From the NCBI GenBank assembly GCA_038146985.1, contig JAYQSQ010000009.1, positions 558,001 through 622,000 of the forward strand: a stretch of DNA of 64,000 nt. Reading direction: 5' to 3'. Shown here one piece after another: positions 7,694 to 15,982 of the stretch (positions within the stretch are counted from its first letter, which is position 1; every line of letters begins with the position of its first letter). Both the position numbers and the translations under genes were made by a program. The notes below the pieces were generated by a model. It made no database searches and was not told the DNA's origin. It worked only from the letters and a program-made list of their open reading frames with translations. Origin of the DNA: JADHLJ01 sp038146985. Lineage in GTDB: Bacteria > Pseudomonadota > Alphaproteobacteria > Thalassobaculales > Thalassobaculaceae.

Positions 7694-9541
7694 TCAGAAC
7701 GGCCAGAAGACGGGAATCAGGGGGACCGTAATGGCGACGATCAGGATCTCCAGGGGCAGGCCGAGCCGCCAGTAGTCGCCGAAGTGATAGCCGCCGGGAC
7801 CCATGACCAGAAGGTTGTTCTGATGCCCGATCGGCGTCAGAAACGCACAGGAAGCGCCGATCGCGACCGCCATTAGAAACGGATCGGCATTCAAGCTCAG
7901 ACCGCCGGCGATGCCGACGGCTACCGGCGCCATGACCACGGCGGTCGCGGCATTGTTCATGATGTCCGACAAGGTCATGGTCAGCACCAGGACGAGACCC
8001 AGCACCAGATAGGGCGAGAGCCCGCCGCCGATTTCCGAGACCATCGCCGCGATCGCGCCAGCGGCCCCGGTGCTCTCGATCGCGCCGCCGACGGGGATCA
8101 TCGCGCCGAGAAGCTCGATCACCTGCCAGTCCACCGCTTCGTAGACCTGGTTCATCGTCATGGTCCCGGTCAGCACGATACCCAGGACCGCCAGCGCAAA
8201 GCACAGCGCGGCCGGCGCCAGACCGAACGCTGTCCCGGCAATCGCCAGCGCGAAGAAGCCGAGCGGCAGGAACGAGCGATGCGGCTCCAGGCTGATCTCG
8301 CGCTGGGCCAGGGGCAGGCATCCAAGCGTCGATAGCGTGCCGTAGATCGTGTCCGGCTCTCCCTGGATCAGCAGCACATCGCCGACCCGCACCCGGGTGT
8401 CGCGAAGCCGCGTGCGGATCGGTGCGCCTTCGCGGGCAATGGCCAGGAGGTTGACGCCGTAGCGCGACCGAAGCCGGATGTCGGCGGCGGACCGGCCTTC
8501 GATCATCGCCCTTGGCGGCACGACGGCTTCGACGACCAGAGGACTCTCCGCCGACGGCTTGTCGGATGTTTCCGGCTTTTGGGCGTTTGTCGGGGCGGCG
8601 GTTTCCTCGGCCGCGGCCTCGGCGGCTTCGGCGCGGGCTTTTTCCTTCGAGCGTTCCCGGATCTCCAGCCCCTTGGCAATCGCGGTTTCGATCTGCTCCG
8701 GTGCTCCGCGCATCAGCAGGACATCGCCTTCGATGAGGGATTCGTGATGCAGGCGGCGCACGATCCGCTCCTGGCGCCGGATCAATGCCAGTTCCGTCGG
8801 TCTGGCACCCTCGCCGGCGACCGGGCCGATCGCGTCGACTTTCTGTCCGATCAGAGCGGACCCTTCCGGCACCACGAACTCGGTGACATAGCCGGCGAGA
8901 TCGAATTCGGGGCCCGTCGCCTCGCCGCCGCGATGCTCGGGCAGCAGCCAGCGCGACGCGATCACGACGAAGCCGATCCCGGCGAGGGCCACGGGAATGC
9001 CGACCAGCGCGAAGTCGAACATCGCAAAACCTTGATCGGTGCTCGTCTGCCTGAAACCGGAGACGATGATGTTGGGCGGCGTTCCGATTAGGGTCACCAG
9101 CCCTCCGAGAATCGAGGCGAAGGAGAGCGGCATCAGGATCCGCGACGCCGGTACGCCGTCGCGTTGGGCGATGCCTAAGGCGACCGGCATCAGCAGCGCC
9201 AGCGCTCCCACGTTGTTCATGAAACCCGAGACCGCCGCAGCGAGGCAGTCGAGCACCACGAACCGGCCCCGACCCGCCGATACCAGCCGAACCAGCCGGC
9301 TCACCAGCATATCCACCAGGCCGGCCCGGGCCATCGACGCGGAGATCGCCAGAACCGCGGCGACCGTGATGACGGCCGGATGACCGAAGCCGATGAAAGC
9401 GTCGCCCGCCGGTACGAGCCCAAGCAGCACGGATGCGGCCAGCGCCAGCAGCGCCACCACATCGGCTCGCCATTTACCCCAGACGAACAGCGCCATCGCC
9501 GCGGCGAGTATCGCGAGAATCTCGATTTGTTGGCCTGCCAT
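7694..9541 (-). CDS. SLC13/DASS-type permease with two RCK_C (TrkA-C) domains
   Basis: A 615-residue membrane protein. Hydrophobic helices fill residues 1-190 and 390-615. Between them lies a soluble part with two TrkA-C-like modules (near GSALIGQKVDAIGPV and near RSAADIRLRSRYGVNLLAI), separated by an Ala/Glu-rich linker (KEKARAEAAEAAAEE). Family stretches include FMNNVGALALLMPVA and SDIMNNAATAVVMAPVAVGI, the paired SNN/T-like hairpins of the DASS and ArsB superfamily. This architecture occurs in SLC13-type permeases of unknown or sulfate specificity. It is convergent with the ATPase gene and divergent from the SelD-type fragment at 9759. The substrate is not assigned. Confidence 0.85.
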   Translation of the reverse strand: MAGQQIEILAILAAAMALFVWGKWRADVVALLALAASVLLGLVPAGDAFIGFGHPAVITVAAVLAISASMARAGLVDMLVSRLVRLVSAGRGRFVVLDCLAAAVSGFMNNVGALALLMPVALGIAQRDGVPASRILMPLSFASILGGLVTLIGTPPNIIVSGFRQTSTDQGFAMFDFALVGIPVALAGIGFVVIASRWLLPEHRGGEATGPEFDLAGYVTEFVVPEGSALIGQKVDAIGPVAGEGARPTELALIRRQERIVRRLHHESLIEGDVLLMRGAPEQIETAIAKGLEIRERSKEKARAEAAEAAAEETAAPTNAQKPETSDKPSAESPLVVEAVVPPRAMIEGRSAADIRLRSRYGVNLLAIAREGAPIRTRLRDTRVRVGDVLLIQGEPDTIYGTLSTLGCLPLAQREISLEPHRSFLPLGFFALAIAGTAFGLAPAALCFALAVLGIVLTGTMTMNQVYEAVDWQVIELLGAMIPVGGAIESTGAAGAIAAMVSEIGGGLSPYLVLGLVLVLTMTLSDIMNNAATAVVMAPVAVGIAGGLSLNADPFLMAVAIGASCAFLTPIGHQNNLLVMGPGGYHFGDYWRLGLPLEILIVAITVPLIPVFWPF

Positions 9542-9758
9542 CCTATCTGTCCCGGTCGGCGGAAACGACGTTGTTTCACCAGTCTACTCCGCTGGGAGGC
9601 CATCAGCGAGGATGCGGCTTCCACCCGCCTAATGTGCCGGTTTAGGGCGCGAAAAGTGGAGACGGGTGCGTGGCTCGCACGTCTTTGAATTGCCTGCGGA
9701 CTTGCCCCTGCGCTATCCCTGTCGGACCTGCCTTGCTTCCCGATAATCCGGACACGCC

Positions 9759-10195
9759 GTGCAACGCTCTCCGATCCTGAAGGACCTGGTGCTCGTGGGA
9801 GGCGGTCATGCCCATGTTGAGGTGTTGCGCCGCTTCGCCATGCGTCCTGTGGCGGGCGTCCGGGTGACCTTGGTCTCGGAAAAGTCTACGAGCCCCTATT
9901 CCGGCATGCTGCCGGGCCATGTCGCCGGTCACTACAGCGCCGACGAGATTCATATCGACGTTCGCCGCCTTGCCACTGTGGCCGGGGCCCGTTTCGTTCG
10001 GGCTCGCGTAACGGGCCTTGATGCGGAGTCCCGGACCCTGCTCTTCGAGGACAGGCCGGCGCTTTCCTATGACGTTCTCTCGCTCAATACCGGCTCGGTG
10101 CCGAACACCGCCGAAACGCCGGGAGCGGCGGCGTTCGCGCTTTCCGTGAAACCGATCGCCCGGTTCCTAGAGCGCTTAGTCCGAGGTGACCGCCG
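9759..10195 (+). pseudogene. N-terminal fragment of FAD dehydrogenase/SelD fusion, cut by IS3 element
   Basis: The first 146 residues of an FAD/NAD-dependent dehydrogenase of the kind fused to selenide, water dikinase (SelD). LVLVGGGHAHVEVLRRF is the dinucleotide-binding start typical of that fusion, followed by SPYSGMLPG, GHYSADEIHIDVRRLA and SYDVLSLNTGS. The family is usually about 700 residues, so most of the FAD domain and any SelD kinase domain are missing. The homology stops exactly where the IS3 inverted repeat begins at 10196, and the stop codon at 10200-10202 belongs to the IS. The other half is not in the window. Confidence 0.75.
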
Positions 10196-10208
10196 TGTCT
10201 GACGTCAG
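10196..10208 (+). repeat. Left inverted repeat of IS3 copy 1
   Basis: TGTCTGACGTCAG pairs with CTGACGACGGACA at the end of copy 2 (21126-21138), with two mismatches, and a GGGACA block follows in both ends. It begins with the TG expected of IS3-family termini. Confidence 0.75.
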
Positions 10209-10283
10209 CGCCCGTGGGACAGATTAGGTGCTTTTAATGAGGAGGATTTCCCTGGCTCATCGTAGTGACCGAAGGGAACGCAG

Positions 10284-10714
10284 ATGAGGCAGAAATCCAT
10301 GAATCAAAGAGCCCGCCGAGAAGGTGGTGCGGGATATCCGTCGCAGGACACGGCGGCAATATTCGTCTGAAGAGAAGATCCGGATCGTTCTGGAAGGGTT
10401 GCAGGGCGGAGAAAGCATTGCCGGACTGTGCCGTCGCGAAGGTATCGCCGAGGGACTGTATTACAGCTGGTCGAAGGAGTTCCTGGGTGAGCGCAAGCGC
10501 CATTGGTTCGAGCGAAGCGCCGAACGGCAAGAAGCGGTTGGCAGGTGACACCCAGCGCCAAGCGACAGGCAGCGAGGTGAAGGACCTTCGCCGTGAGATG
10601 CAGAGCCTGAAGGAACTGGTCGCCGATCTGAGCCTGGAGAACCGGCTGCTCAAAAAAGCATGCTCGGGGCTGGGGACGACGACATATGAGATATCCGGCA
10701 TCCGAGAAGCTTGA
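10284..10714 (+). pseudogene. IS3 orfA (HTH transposase subunit), frameshifted
   Basis: The family protein is a DNA-binding subunit translated before the DDE subunit. Here RRTRRQYSSEEKIRIVLEGL and the LCRREGIAEGLYYSWSKEFL helix-turn-helix are in one frame up to about 10480. The C-terminal RLAGDTQRQATGSEVKDLRR part with its leucine-zipper-like ENRLLKK is in another frame up to about 10714. A segment of roughly 35 bases (about 10484-10520) that does not fit the family lies at the break and is shared with copy 2, so it predates the separation of the copies. Small indels also affect the first codons after the ATG at 10284. Confidence 0.75.
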
Positions 10715-11655
10715 GATCATCCGGTTGGTCGAGATCCCATCTGCCGGCACGCCGGACCTTACGGTCCTTGGGCATCCCGAGCACGACCTTTACCAGGTGG
10801 TGACCGATACCGGAGCTTTGGCCGTGCCGGTTTGAAGGATCGCACCATGGCCCGGACCGGTGTGGAACCGCATCCCCGACGAGGTCCGCCGCCAGATTAT
10901 AGCGCTGGCTCTGGAGTGCCCGGGCTATCGCCTCGGGAACTGGCGGTACGGTTTACCGACACGCGCAGCTACTTCGTCTCCGGGCATCGGTCTACCGCTT
11001 GCTGAAGGCGCATGACCTGATCACCAGCCCGTCCTTCGTGGTCATCAAGGCGGCGGATGAGTTCCGCGATAAGACCACCGCGCCCAATCAGCTCTGGCAG
11101 ACCGACTTCGCACTGAGGTGATTGGCTGGGGTTGGTTCTATCTGTCGACCATCCTGGACGACTATTCACGCTACGTGGTCGCCTGGAAGCTCTGCACCAC
11201 CATGCGGGTGAGCGATGTCACCGACACATTGAATCTGGCGCTGGAAGCCTCAGGCTGCGACAAGGCCGAGGTCATCCACAAACCCCGGCTGCTAAGCGAC
11301 AACGGCTCGTCTTACATCGCCGGCGATCTCGCCGACTGGCTGGGCAGGCGGGACATGGGCCATGTCGGGGCGCACCCAACCATCCCCCAGACCCAGGGTA
11401 GTGAGCAGGGATCGTGGCCCCGGTGGGGTCGCGTAAGCCAGAACCGAGCGTTGGCATCAGACCTTGAAGAACCGGATCCTGCTGGAAAACTACTTCCTGC
11501 AGGGCGATCTGGAGCGGCAGATCGAGGCCTTCGTCTCCTACTACAACAACCACCGGTACCACGAGACCTCCGGTAATCTCACGCCGGCCGACGTCTACTT
11601 CGGCCGAGATCAGGCCATCATCGAGAGAAGGAGACGCATCAAGCAGACACCATGA
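10686..11655 (+). pseudogene. IS3 orfB (DDE integrase), multiple frameshifts
   Basis: Recognisable pieces occur in different frames: MRYPASEKLEIIRLVE, NRIPDEVRRQIIALALE read with one frame change, the rve integrase core from about 11118 (GWGWFYLSTILDDYSRYVV, LSDNGSSY), and the C-terminal piece KNRILLENYFLQGDLERQIE to 11655. The region that should hold the third acidic residue (the G-K-I-E-R-W-H stretch) is replaced by about 45 extra bases near 11397-11450, so the DDE triad is incomplete. This copy cannot make active integrase as sequenced. Confidence 0.8.
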
Positions 11656-11695
11656 AAAAACGACGCTTGGCGCACCAACGCCAAGCGGCATAGCA

Positions 11696-13327
11696 TCAAC
11701 AAACCGGAGCCAGAGCCTCCGTTACGGAATCTGTTCTCATGTCCCATTTAATCTGACGACGGACGGAGGCCCCGGTCGCCACCTTGGAGGCGATCAAACG
11801 AAGACTCTCGTCCTTACAACTGTCCATGAGCCTTTCGAGGATATCCGCGCTACAGCTCAGTTGTGCCCCGGTATCTTCCATTAGAAAGATCGCTTGCTTC
11901 AGCTCGTCTCGGGTCATGATGCCGGAGGGTGATGATTCGGAAACAACCGAGTCTCCCGCGACCAAAAGGGGCTGTATCTCGGGGAGCTGCGTGAGCCCGA
12001 TTTCGTCGAGCAACTTAGAGACGCGACGCGCGTCCCAGTAGTCGCCCTGGGTTGACTCATGAAGCGTCCAGGCTTTCGCCAGAATGCCGGAAATCGTGCT
12101 GGCGACCATGCGGTCAAGCGCACCCCACGCCTTATCGTAAGCCGCCTTGGCGACGGTGAACCCGGCTGGGTCTTTGCCGTCGTCCGCCGCATCGAACACG
12201 GCGGCTGCCTGTTTGAATGCCTTGATGGCCGCGAAGATCGCCGCGTCCTTCGCAAACCCGACCTTTTGGTCGCCGCCAAGGGTGGGCGAAATTTTCCCAC
12301 CCTTTGCCTCGAAAAGCTCTTTCCGCCTCGCGAGGGCACCGCTCAATCCTTGCTCGGCCCATCGCAGAAGATCGCCGCGCACGGCCAGCACCGCCTTGGT
12401 CGATTGCAGGTTTTCCTCATCCAGGGATGCGAAATCGTTGTCCCATCCGGTGCCGAGCTTGGCGAGCAAGCCCTGAGGCGTATGCGCCGGCATGGCTCGA
12501 AGCCGGTCTTCCATGCCTGTCAGGGTTTCAGTCCTGGCCTCAAGTTCTTCGTCGGATAGCCCGCGTGGGTAGCCCTTTTGGAAATTGAGAATCTCGTAGT
12601 GCAGGCGCAGCAAATCGGCGTCGGTGTCGGCCTCCGTTCCCAAGCACTCGGCAGAATGGCAGGTATGGGGCGCCAGGAACCGCGCGATCTGCTCGACGTC
12701 TTCCTGGTCCATTTCAGCCTCTAGACCCGCCAACCAGAGAAGCTTGGCCCGCGCTCCATATGGCGTGCTCGGAACCGCATCGCAGATCGCATTGAAGGTC
12801 TTATCCACGGCCTCGTCATCATGCCGATCGGAGACCGCCGCATCCGCGTGTATCGCGATCAACACCGGATCGGATCCAAATTCCGCCGCCGGGATAGCGG
12901 CGATAGCATCCTGCAGTTGGTCGCTCATCTTATTGAACTCTGGGCCGGGACCCATTCTGAGGTCCAGATACCGCTCGAGCGCTTCCACGGCGGCGGGGGA
13001 TACGTCCGACTGGAGGGCCGACACCGGCGACGCCCCACCGAGCCGCGACAGATTGCCCAGCGCCTTGGCGAGATCATCGGAACTGTTCACCGGCCCATTG
13101 GCTTCCCGCGCCTGTATGATGCGGATCTGGCACAAGGCGCCCTCGAATGTTTCAGGCGTCGCGGCCCTTATCTCTCGGTCGAGATGCGCCAGGGCTTCAT
13201 CGTTGCCGGACAGGCGCGCATTGAGCCATTGCCGCCAGAGGCGAACCACCGGGTCCGTATTGTCATCGGGAATGCAGAACACGACTTGCGAGTCATCGCG
13301 TGCCGCCGCATTTTTGGTATCAACCAT
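11696..13327 (-). CDS. Hypothetical protein, 3' end replaced by IS3 sequence
   Basis: A 543-residue acidic, Ala/Asp/Glu-rich, mostly helical protein with no membrane segment or signal peptide. The early stretch DPVVRLWRQWLNARL resembles the start of many uncharacterised proteins on alphaproteobacterial mobile elements. I do not recognise a family domain. The last 23 residues (from VRRQIKWDMRTD) are encoded by the IS3 right end, so native coding sequence stops at 11765 and the original C-terminus is lost. Two short genes follow upstream in the same direction (13397 and 13681), and all three probably share a promoter near 13980, opposite the XRE gene. Confidence 0.6.
   Translation of the reverse strand: MVDTKNAAARDDSQVVFCIPDDNTDPVVRLWRQWLNARLSGNDEALAHLDREIRAATPETFEGALCQIRIIQAREANGPVNSSDDLAKALGNLSRLGGASPVSALQSDVSPAAVEALERYLDLRMGPGPEFNKMSDQLQDAIAAIPAAEFGSDPVLIAIHADAAVSDRHDDEAVDKTFNAICDAVPSTPYGARAKLLWLAGLEAEMDQEDVEQIARFLAPHTCHSAECLGTEADTDADLLRLHYEILNFQKGYPRGLSDEELEARTETLTGMEDRLRAMPAHTPQGLLAKLGTGWDNDFASLDEENLQSTKAVLAVRGDLLRWAEQGLSGALARRKELFEAKGGKISPTLGGDQKVGFAKDAAIFAAIKAFKQAAAVFDAADDGKDPAGFTVAKAAYDKAWGALDRMVASTISGILAKAWTLHESTQGDYWDARRVSKLLDEIGLTQLPEIQPLLVAGDSVVSESSPSGIMTRDELKQAIFLMEDTGAQLSCSADILERLMDSCKDESLRLIASKVATGASVRRQIKWDMRTDSVTEALAPVC
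11753..11765 (-). repeat. Right inverted repeat of IS3 copy 1
   Basis: CTGACGACGGACG differs from the copy 2 right end only at the outermost base. The inner flank CTGTTCTCATGTCCCATTTA is identical in both copies. Confidence 0.75.
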
Positions 13328-13396
13328 TGAATTCTCCCTCAGAGGTTTTGATGGCGAGGGCTCGGAAGGTGTTGGCGCACCCCCGAGCCCGTTTCG

Positions 13397-13666
13397 TTAA
13401 GCCGCCGCCGTGGTGACCGTCAGGCCGCGAGCTTTCACAAGCTTGATGGCGTCCAGCGGGATCGAGCGGTACCCCTTGGCCCGCAGATCGAAGACCGACA
13501 CCAGACCCTTGGCAGCCATGTCGTAAGCCGCGCCGCCGCCCTTCAGGTGCTTGGTCACACCGCGCCGGCAATGCATGACCCTTTCCTCGCCATTGGACCT
13601 CTTGACGAAGGTCACGCGGAAAATGCGGCCCCGAGTGGTCAGTGCTTCGAAGACATCGCGATCCAT
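13397..13666 (-). CDS. Small protein resembling SH3-barrel WYL_2/DUF2693 family
   Basis: An 89-residue protein. GRIFRVTFVKRSNGEERVM then RRGVTKHLKGGG, then VFDLRAKGYRSIPLDAIKLV follow the strand pattern of the small Sm/SH3-like barrel proteins (WYL_2, DUF2693) often found in phages and plasmids. That assignment is by eye and only moderately secure. It sits 15 bases downstream of the 98-residue gene and about 70 bases upstream of the 543-residue gene, all on the minus strand, so an operon is likely. Confidence 0.55.
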   Translation of the reverse strand: MDRDVFEALTTRGRIFRVTFVKRSNGEERVMHCRRGVTKHLKGGGAAYDMAAKGLVSVFDLRAKGYRSIPLDAIKLVKARGLTVTTAAA

Positions 13667-13680
13667 TGTGTCTCTCCCGT

Positions 13681-13977
13681 TCAGGCTGCGATGGAAATTT
13701 CAGTGGCGTTCAGGGCCGAGATTTCGGCCATGACCTCGGAGCGTGCAGCCGCGACCGCCGACGACCAGGGCATGCAATCCAACCGCACGAGCTGACCACG
13801 CAGGGCGTCGAGACGATCGGCGACCGTGGGGAACCACCGGGCCGTGTCACCGTTCCGCAGTTCACGCCGAGCCATACGGAGACCCGCGAGGATGTCCGGC
13901 TTGCAATGAGCCGTGCGGCGGTTCCAGATGGCCAGGTCTACGGCGCGGCGGATGATGGCGGTGCGGGTGATTTGCAT
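13681..13977 (-). CDS. Small hypothetical protein, first gene of minus-strand operon
   Basis: A 98-residue protein with no recognised domain. It is rich in Arg and Ala and predicted largely helical (TAIIRRAVDLAIWNRR, VADRLDALRGQLVRLD). It starts about 110 bases from the divergent XRE-type gene, and the gap holds an inverted repeat and promoter elements. The position as first gene of a cluster divergent from a repressor-like gene is typical of accessory or phage-derived modules. Its role is unknown. Confidence 0.5.
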   Translation of the reverse strand: MQITRTAIIRRAVDLAIWNRRTAHCKPDILAGLRMARRELRNGDTARWFPTVADRLDALRGQLVRLDCMPWSSAVAAARSEVMAEISALNATEISIAA

Positions 13978-13987
13978 GATGGCATCC

Positions 13988-14081
13988 GTTGTGACGTTGT
14001 CATAACGAATATGGCTAAGTCACATTATGATGTCAACACCGTAAATGTGAATTTGACACAATGATTGAAACGCTATATATC
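13988..14081. promoter_or_regulatory. Divergent promoter/operator region of the XRE gene
   Basis: GTTGTGAC-GTT-GTCATAAC at 13988-14006 is an inverted repeat with one mismatch in eight, a plausible operator. For the plus strand, TTGACA at 14053-14058 and TATATC at 14076-14081 have a 17-base spacer, a near-consensus sigma-70 promoter. TGTGAATTTGACACA at 14045-14059 adds another dyad overlapping the -35. The stretch is distinctly AT-richer than its surroundings. The assignment is inferred from sequence only. Confidence 0.5.
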
Positions 14082-14087
14082 ATTGGG

Positions 14088-14315
14088 ATGATTACAGGCG
14101 TGCAAATGAAAATGGCCCGAGCCGCCATAGGGTGGTCGGTGCGCGATCTGGCTGCAAAAGCCGGCGTGCACCACAACACCATCAGCCGAATTGAGAACGG
14201 CGAAGCATCAAACAAGGGCACGCTACTTCTAATCCGTCAGACCCTCGAATCCGCAGGCGTCGAGTTCATCGCCGAGAACGGCGGAGGCGCGGGCGTGAGG
14301 TTGCGGAAGGGGTAG
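14088..14315 (+). CDS. XRE-family helix-turn-helix regulator
   Basis: A 75-residue single-domain Cro/CI-type protein: ARAAIGWSVRDLAAKAGV, then the recognition helix HHNTISRIENGEA, ending GVEFIAENGGGAGVRLRKG. That ending is common in alphaproteobacterial XRE proteins whose N-terminus is M-I-T-x-x-Q, which favours the ATG at 14088 over one at 14061. The candidate -10 box ends at 14081, so transcription would start almost on this ATG and the message may be leaderless. It probably represses itself and the divergent minus-strand cluster. Confidence 0.8.
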   Translation: MITGVQMKMARAAIGWSVRDLAAKAGVHHNTISRIENGEASNKGTLLLIRQTLESAGVEFIAENGGGAGVRLRKG

Positions 14316-14529
14316 GCGGTGTCTGCGATCGGCGCCCCTTTGGGCTTTCACCGACGTTGAGAAGTGTCATATTGGAATGGCGGGTTCCATAGGCTGCGAT
14401 GATTCCCGGACGCAAAGTCCCCAAACCGGAGTAGCTGACATCCCGCACGTTCGAGTGGGGGGCAGTTGCGTGATGGTCTCCGACCAGTGAGGTTCAGAAC
14501 AGGTAAGCGATGCCCCCCGCTTCCTCTGA

Positions 14530-14916
14530 TTATTCGATCGACAATTCCTTGAAATAGGCGCCGTCCAGCTCGATCGGCTTCAGCATATGCTCGGCCAGGG
14601 CCCAGAGATCTTTTTCAAGCCATCCCGTATCGCCGGTTGGCGGGATCAGCTGCTTGGATTCGACAAACCGGATGCGTGCCTTAAAGGCTGCGGCGATGGC
14701 GTCTGCCTTGGCCCGGACCTTTGCCACGTGGCTCACCCGCTTGGGCTGCAGCATACCGAGAATTCGCAGCTTGTGCTTCCCGCCGGCGCCGTCGCCGATC
14801 GACAGGTTGATCTCCGGTAACGCCACCTGCGCCGGCTCCGCCTTAACGGCGGGCGCCGCCAAAAAAAGCAGTGTAGCCAGAAGGCCAGCGAGACCAATTG
14901 ACAATAAACGTGGCAT
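14530..14916 (-). CDS. Small exported protein, weakly FliL-like
   Basis: 128 residues from the ATG at 14916: a hydrophobic signal segment (IGLAGLLATLLFLAAPAVKA) with a likely AKA-type cleavage site, then about 100 mature residues. The core VALPEINLSIGDG...HKLRILGML, an amphipathic helix DAIAAAFKARIRF and the ending AYFKELSIE loosely follow the FliL periplasmic domain, but the resemblance is weak and no flagellar genes are near. A longer ATG at 14997 would bury the signal. Best treated as an exported protein of unknown function. The 214 bases between it and the XRE gene show no gene. Confidence 0.5.
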   Translation of the reverse strand: MPRLLSIGLAGLLATLLFLAAPAVKAEPAQVALPEINLSIGDGAGGKHKLRILGMLQPKRVSHVAKVRAKADAIAAAFKARIRFVESKQLIPPTGDTGWLEKDLWALAEHMLKPIELDGAYFKELSIE

Positions 14917-15071
14917 ACCCGTCCCCCAATGTTCGGCGAGACTGTAGCCGAGGACCGGAAAGATCACCAGGGCGGTGCGCCCGTATTTCGGAAGCATCCC
15001 AGTGCCTTGGCGCCCAGCCGTGCGCTTGCTAGGCTGACGCGCCCGCCAACGATCCCATCCGGAGCCCGCGC

Positions 15072-15437
15072 ATGTCCGTTCTTGTTCACTCCCAAGCCGA
15101 GGTTTTCATTTCCAAGAATTCGGGCCTGCCGATCGCCCGGGTGATCGCCCAAGGCAACGGGGCCGGCGCCTGTGAGCTGTGGGAGCAGCCGCTGAAGCCC
15201 GGCGATGTCATCCCCATGCATTACCACCTGGTCGAGGAGACCATCACCTTCGCCTCGGGCCGCATCAAGGTGACCCTGGACGGCGAGGATTACGAGATCG
15301 ACGCCGACCGCGACGGTACCAGTTCGGTGCTGATCCCGACCCGCCTGCACCACGAAATCCGCAATATCGGCGACACCGCCACCTCGATGCTGGCCTTCTT
15401 CCCGGCGGTGCAGCCGCAGATTTTTCCGGTGCGGTAG
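15072..15437 (+). CDS. Cupin-domain protein
   Basis: A 121-residue single cupin. The first motif GDVIPMHYHLVEETITFASG has two histidines (HYH) and the glutamate expected for metal binding; the second motif is SVLIPTRLHHEIRN. The length matches stand-alone cupins used as sugar isomerase-like or dioxygenase-like enzymes or ligand-binding proteins. The downstream SnoaL-like gene starts 55 bases later on the same strand and may be co-transcribed. Substrate unknown. Confidence 0.8.
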   Translation: MSVLVHSQAEVFISKNSGLPIARVIAQGNGAGACELWEQPLKPGDVIPMHYHLVEETITFASGRIKVTLDGEDYEIDADRDGTSSVLIPTRLHHEIRNIGDTATSMLAFFPAVQPQIFPVR

Positions 15438-15492
15438 CCGCGAACGCGCAAGCAGACACCTGATTCTTCTCACTATTGCGGAAAAGAACCTC

Positions 15493-15972
15493 ATGCAACA
15501 GAGCGAATTCGAGACCCTTCTCGCCCGCTTCTCGGCAGCGGTGGAACGCGACGGTGGCGCGGCGCTGGGCGCGCTGTTCACCGAGGACGGCATCTATCAC
15601 GACATCTTCTATGGGGCGTTCCAGGGCCGGACCAAGATCGCCGAGATGCTGGACGATCACTTCTGGGCCCATGGCGAGGCCTACCGCTGGGAGATGAAGG
15701 AGCCCATTGTCTCCGGCGATACCGGCTATGCCCATTGGACCTTCAGCTTCACTTCTAAGCTGCCGGAAGTCGCGGGCAAGCGTATCCTCTGGGACGGGAT
15801 GAGCCGCTTCCAGCTGAAGGACGGCCTGATCGCGCATTACAAGGAGGTGTTCGACATCGCCATCGCACTCAGCCAGAGCGATTTCGGCGCCGACCGGATC
15901 GCCCGCATCGTGGCCCGGCATGTCGAGAACCTCAGGTCACGGGAAGCGGGCGGCACGCACCTGCCGGCGTGA
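15493..15972 (+). CDS. SnoaL/NTF2-like fold protein
   Basis: A 159-residue protein starting FETLLARFSAAVERDGG, with LGALFTEDGIYHDIFYG and a later AHWTFSFTSKL strand, the pattern of the NTF2/SnoaL-like alpha+beta barrel used by small isomerases, hydratases and binding proteins. EDGIYHD is the usual pocket-lining segment. It follows the cupin gene closely. There is no signal sequence, so it is probably cytosolic. The reaction cannot be predicted. Confidence 0.72.
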   Translation: MQQSEFETLLARFSAAVERDGGAALGALFTEDGIYHDIFYGAFQGRTKIAEMLDDHFWAHGEAYRWEMKEPIVSGDTGYAHWTFSFTSKLPEVAGKRILWDGMSRFQLKDGLIAHYKEVFDIAIALSQSDFGADRIARIVARHVENLRSREAGGTHLPA

Positions 15973-15982
15973 TCAAGGGCGT

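Larger units (their letters stand above)
10196..11765 (+). mobile_element. IS3-family insertion sequence, copy 1, full length but indel-riddled
   Basis: About 1570 bases bounded by imperfect inverted repeats: TGTCTGACGTCAG at the left and CTGACGACGGACG at the right, with a second shared GGGACA block just inside each end. The content is that of a two-ORF IS3 element (orfA HTH protein, orfB DDE integrase), both broken by several small indels. A similar element lies in the same orientation at 19841-21138. No target duplication is visible (CCG on the left, GAG or GGC on the right). The left end interrupts the SelD-type gene; the right end truncates the 543-residue minus-strand gene. Confidence 0.85.

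Noticed and set aside
7554..9473. 639-residue minus-strand open frame
   Set aside because: Overlaps the SLC13 permease gene in another frame on the same strand; Arg/Gly-rich with no domain.
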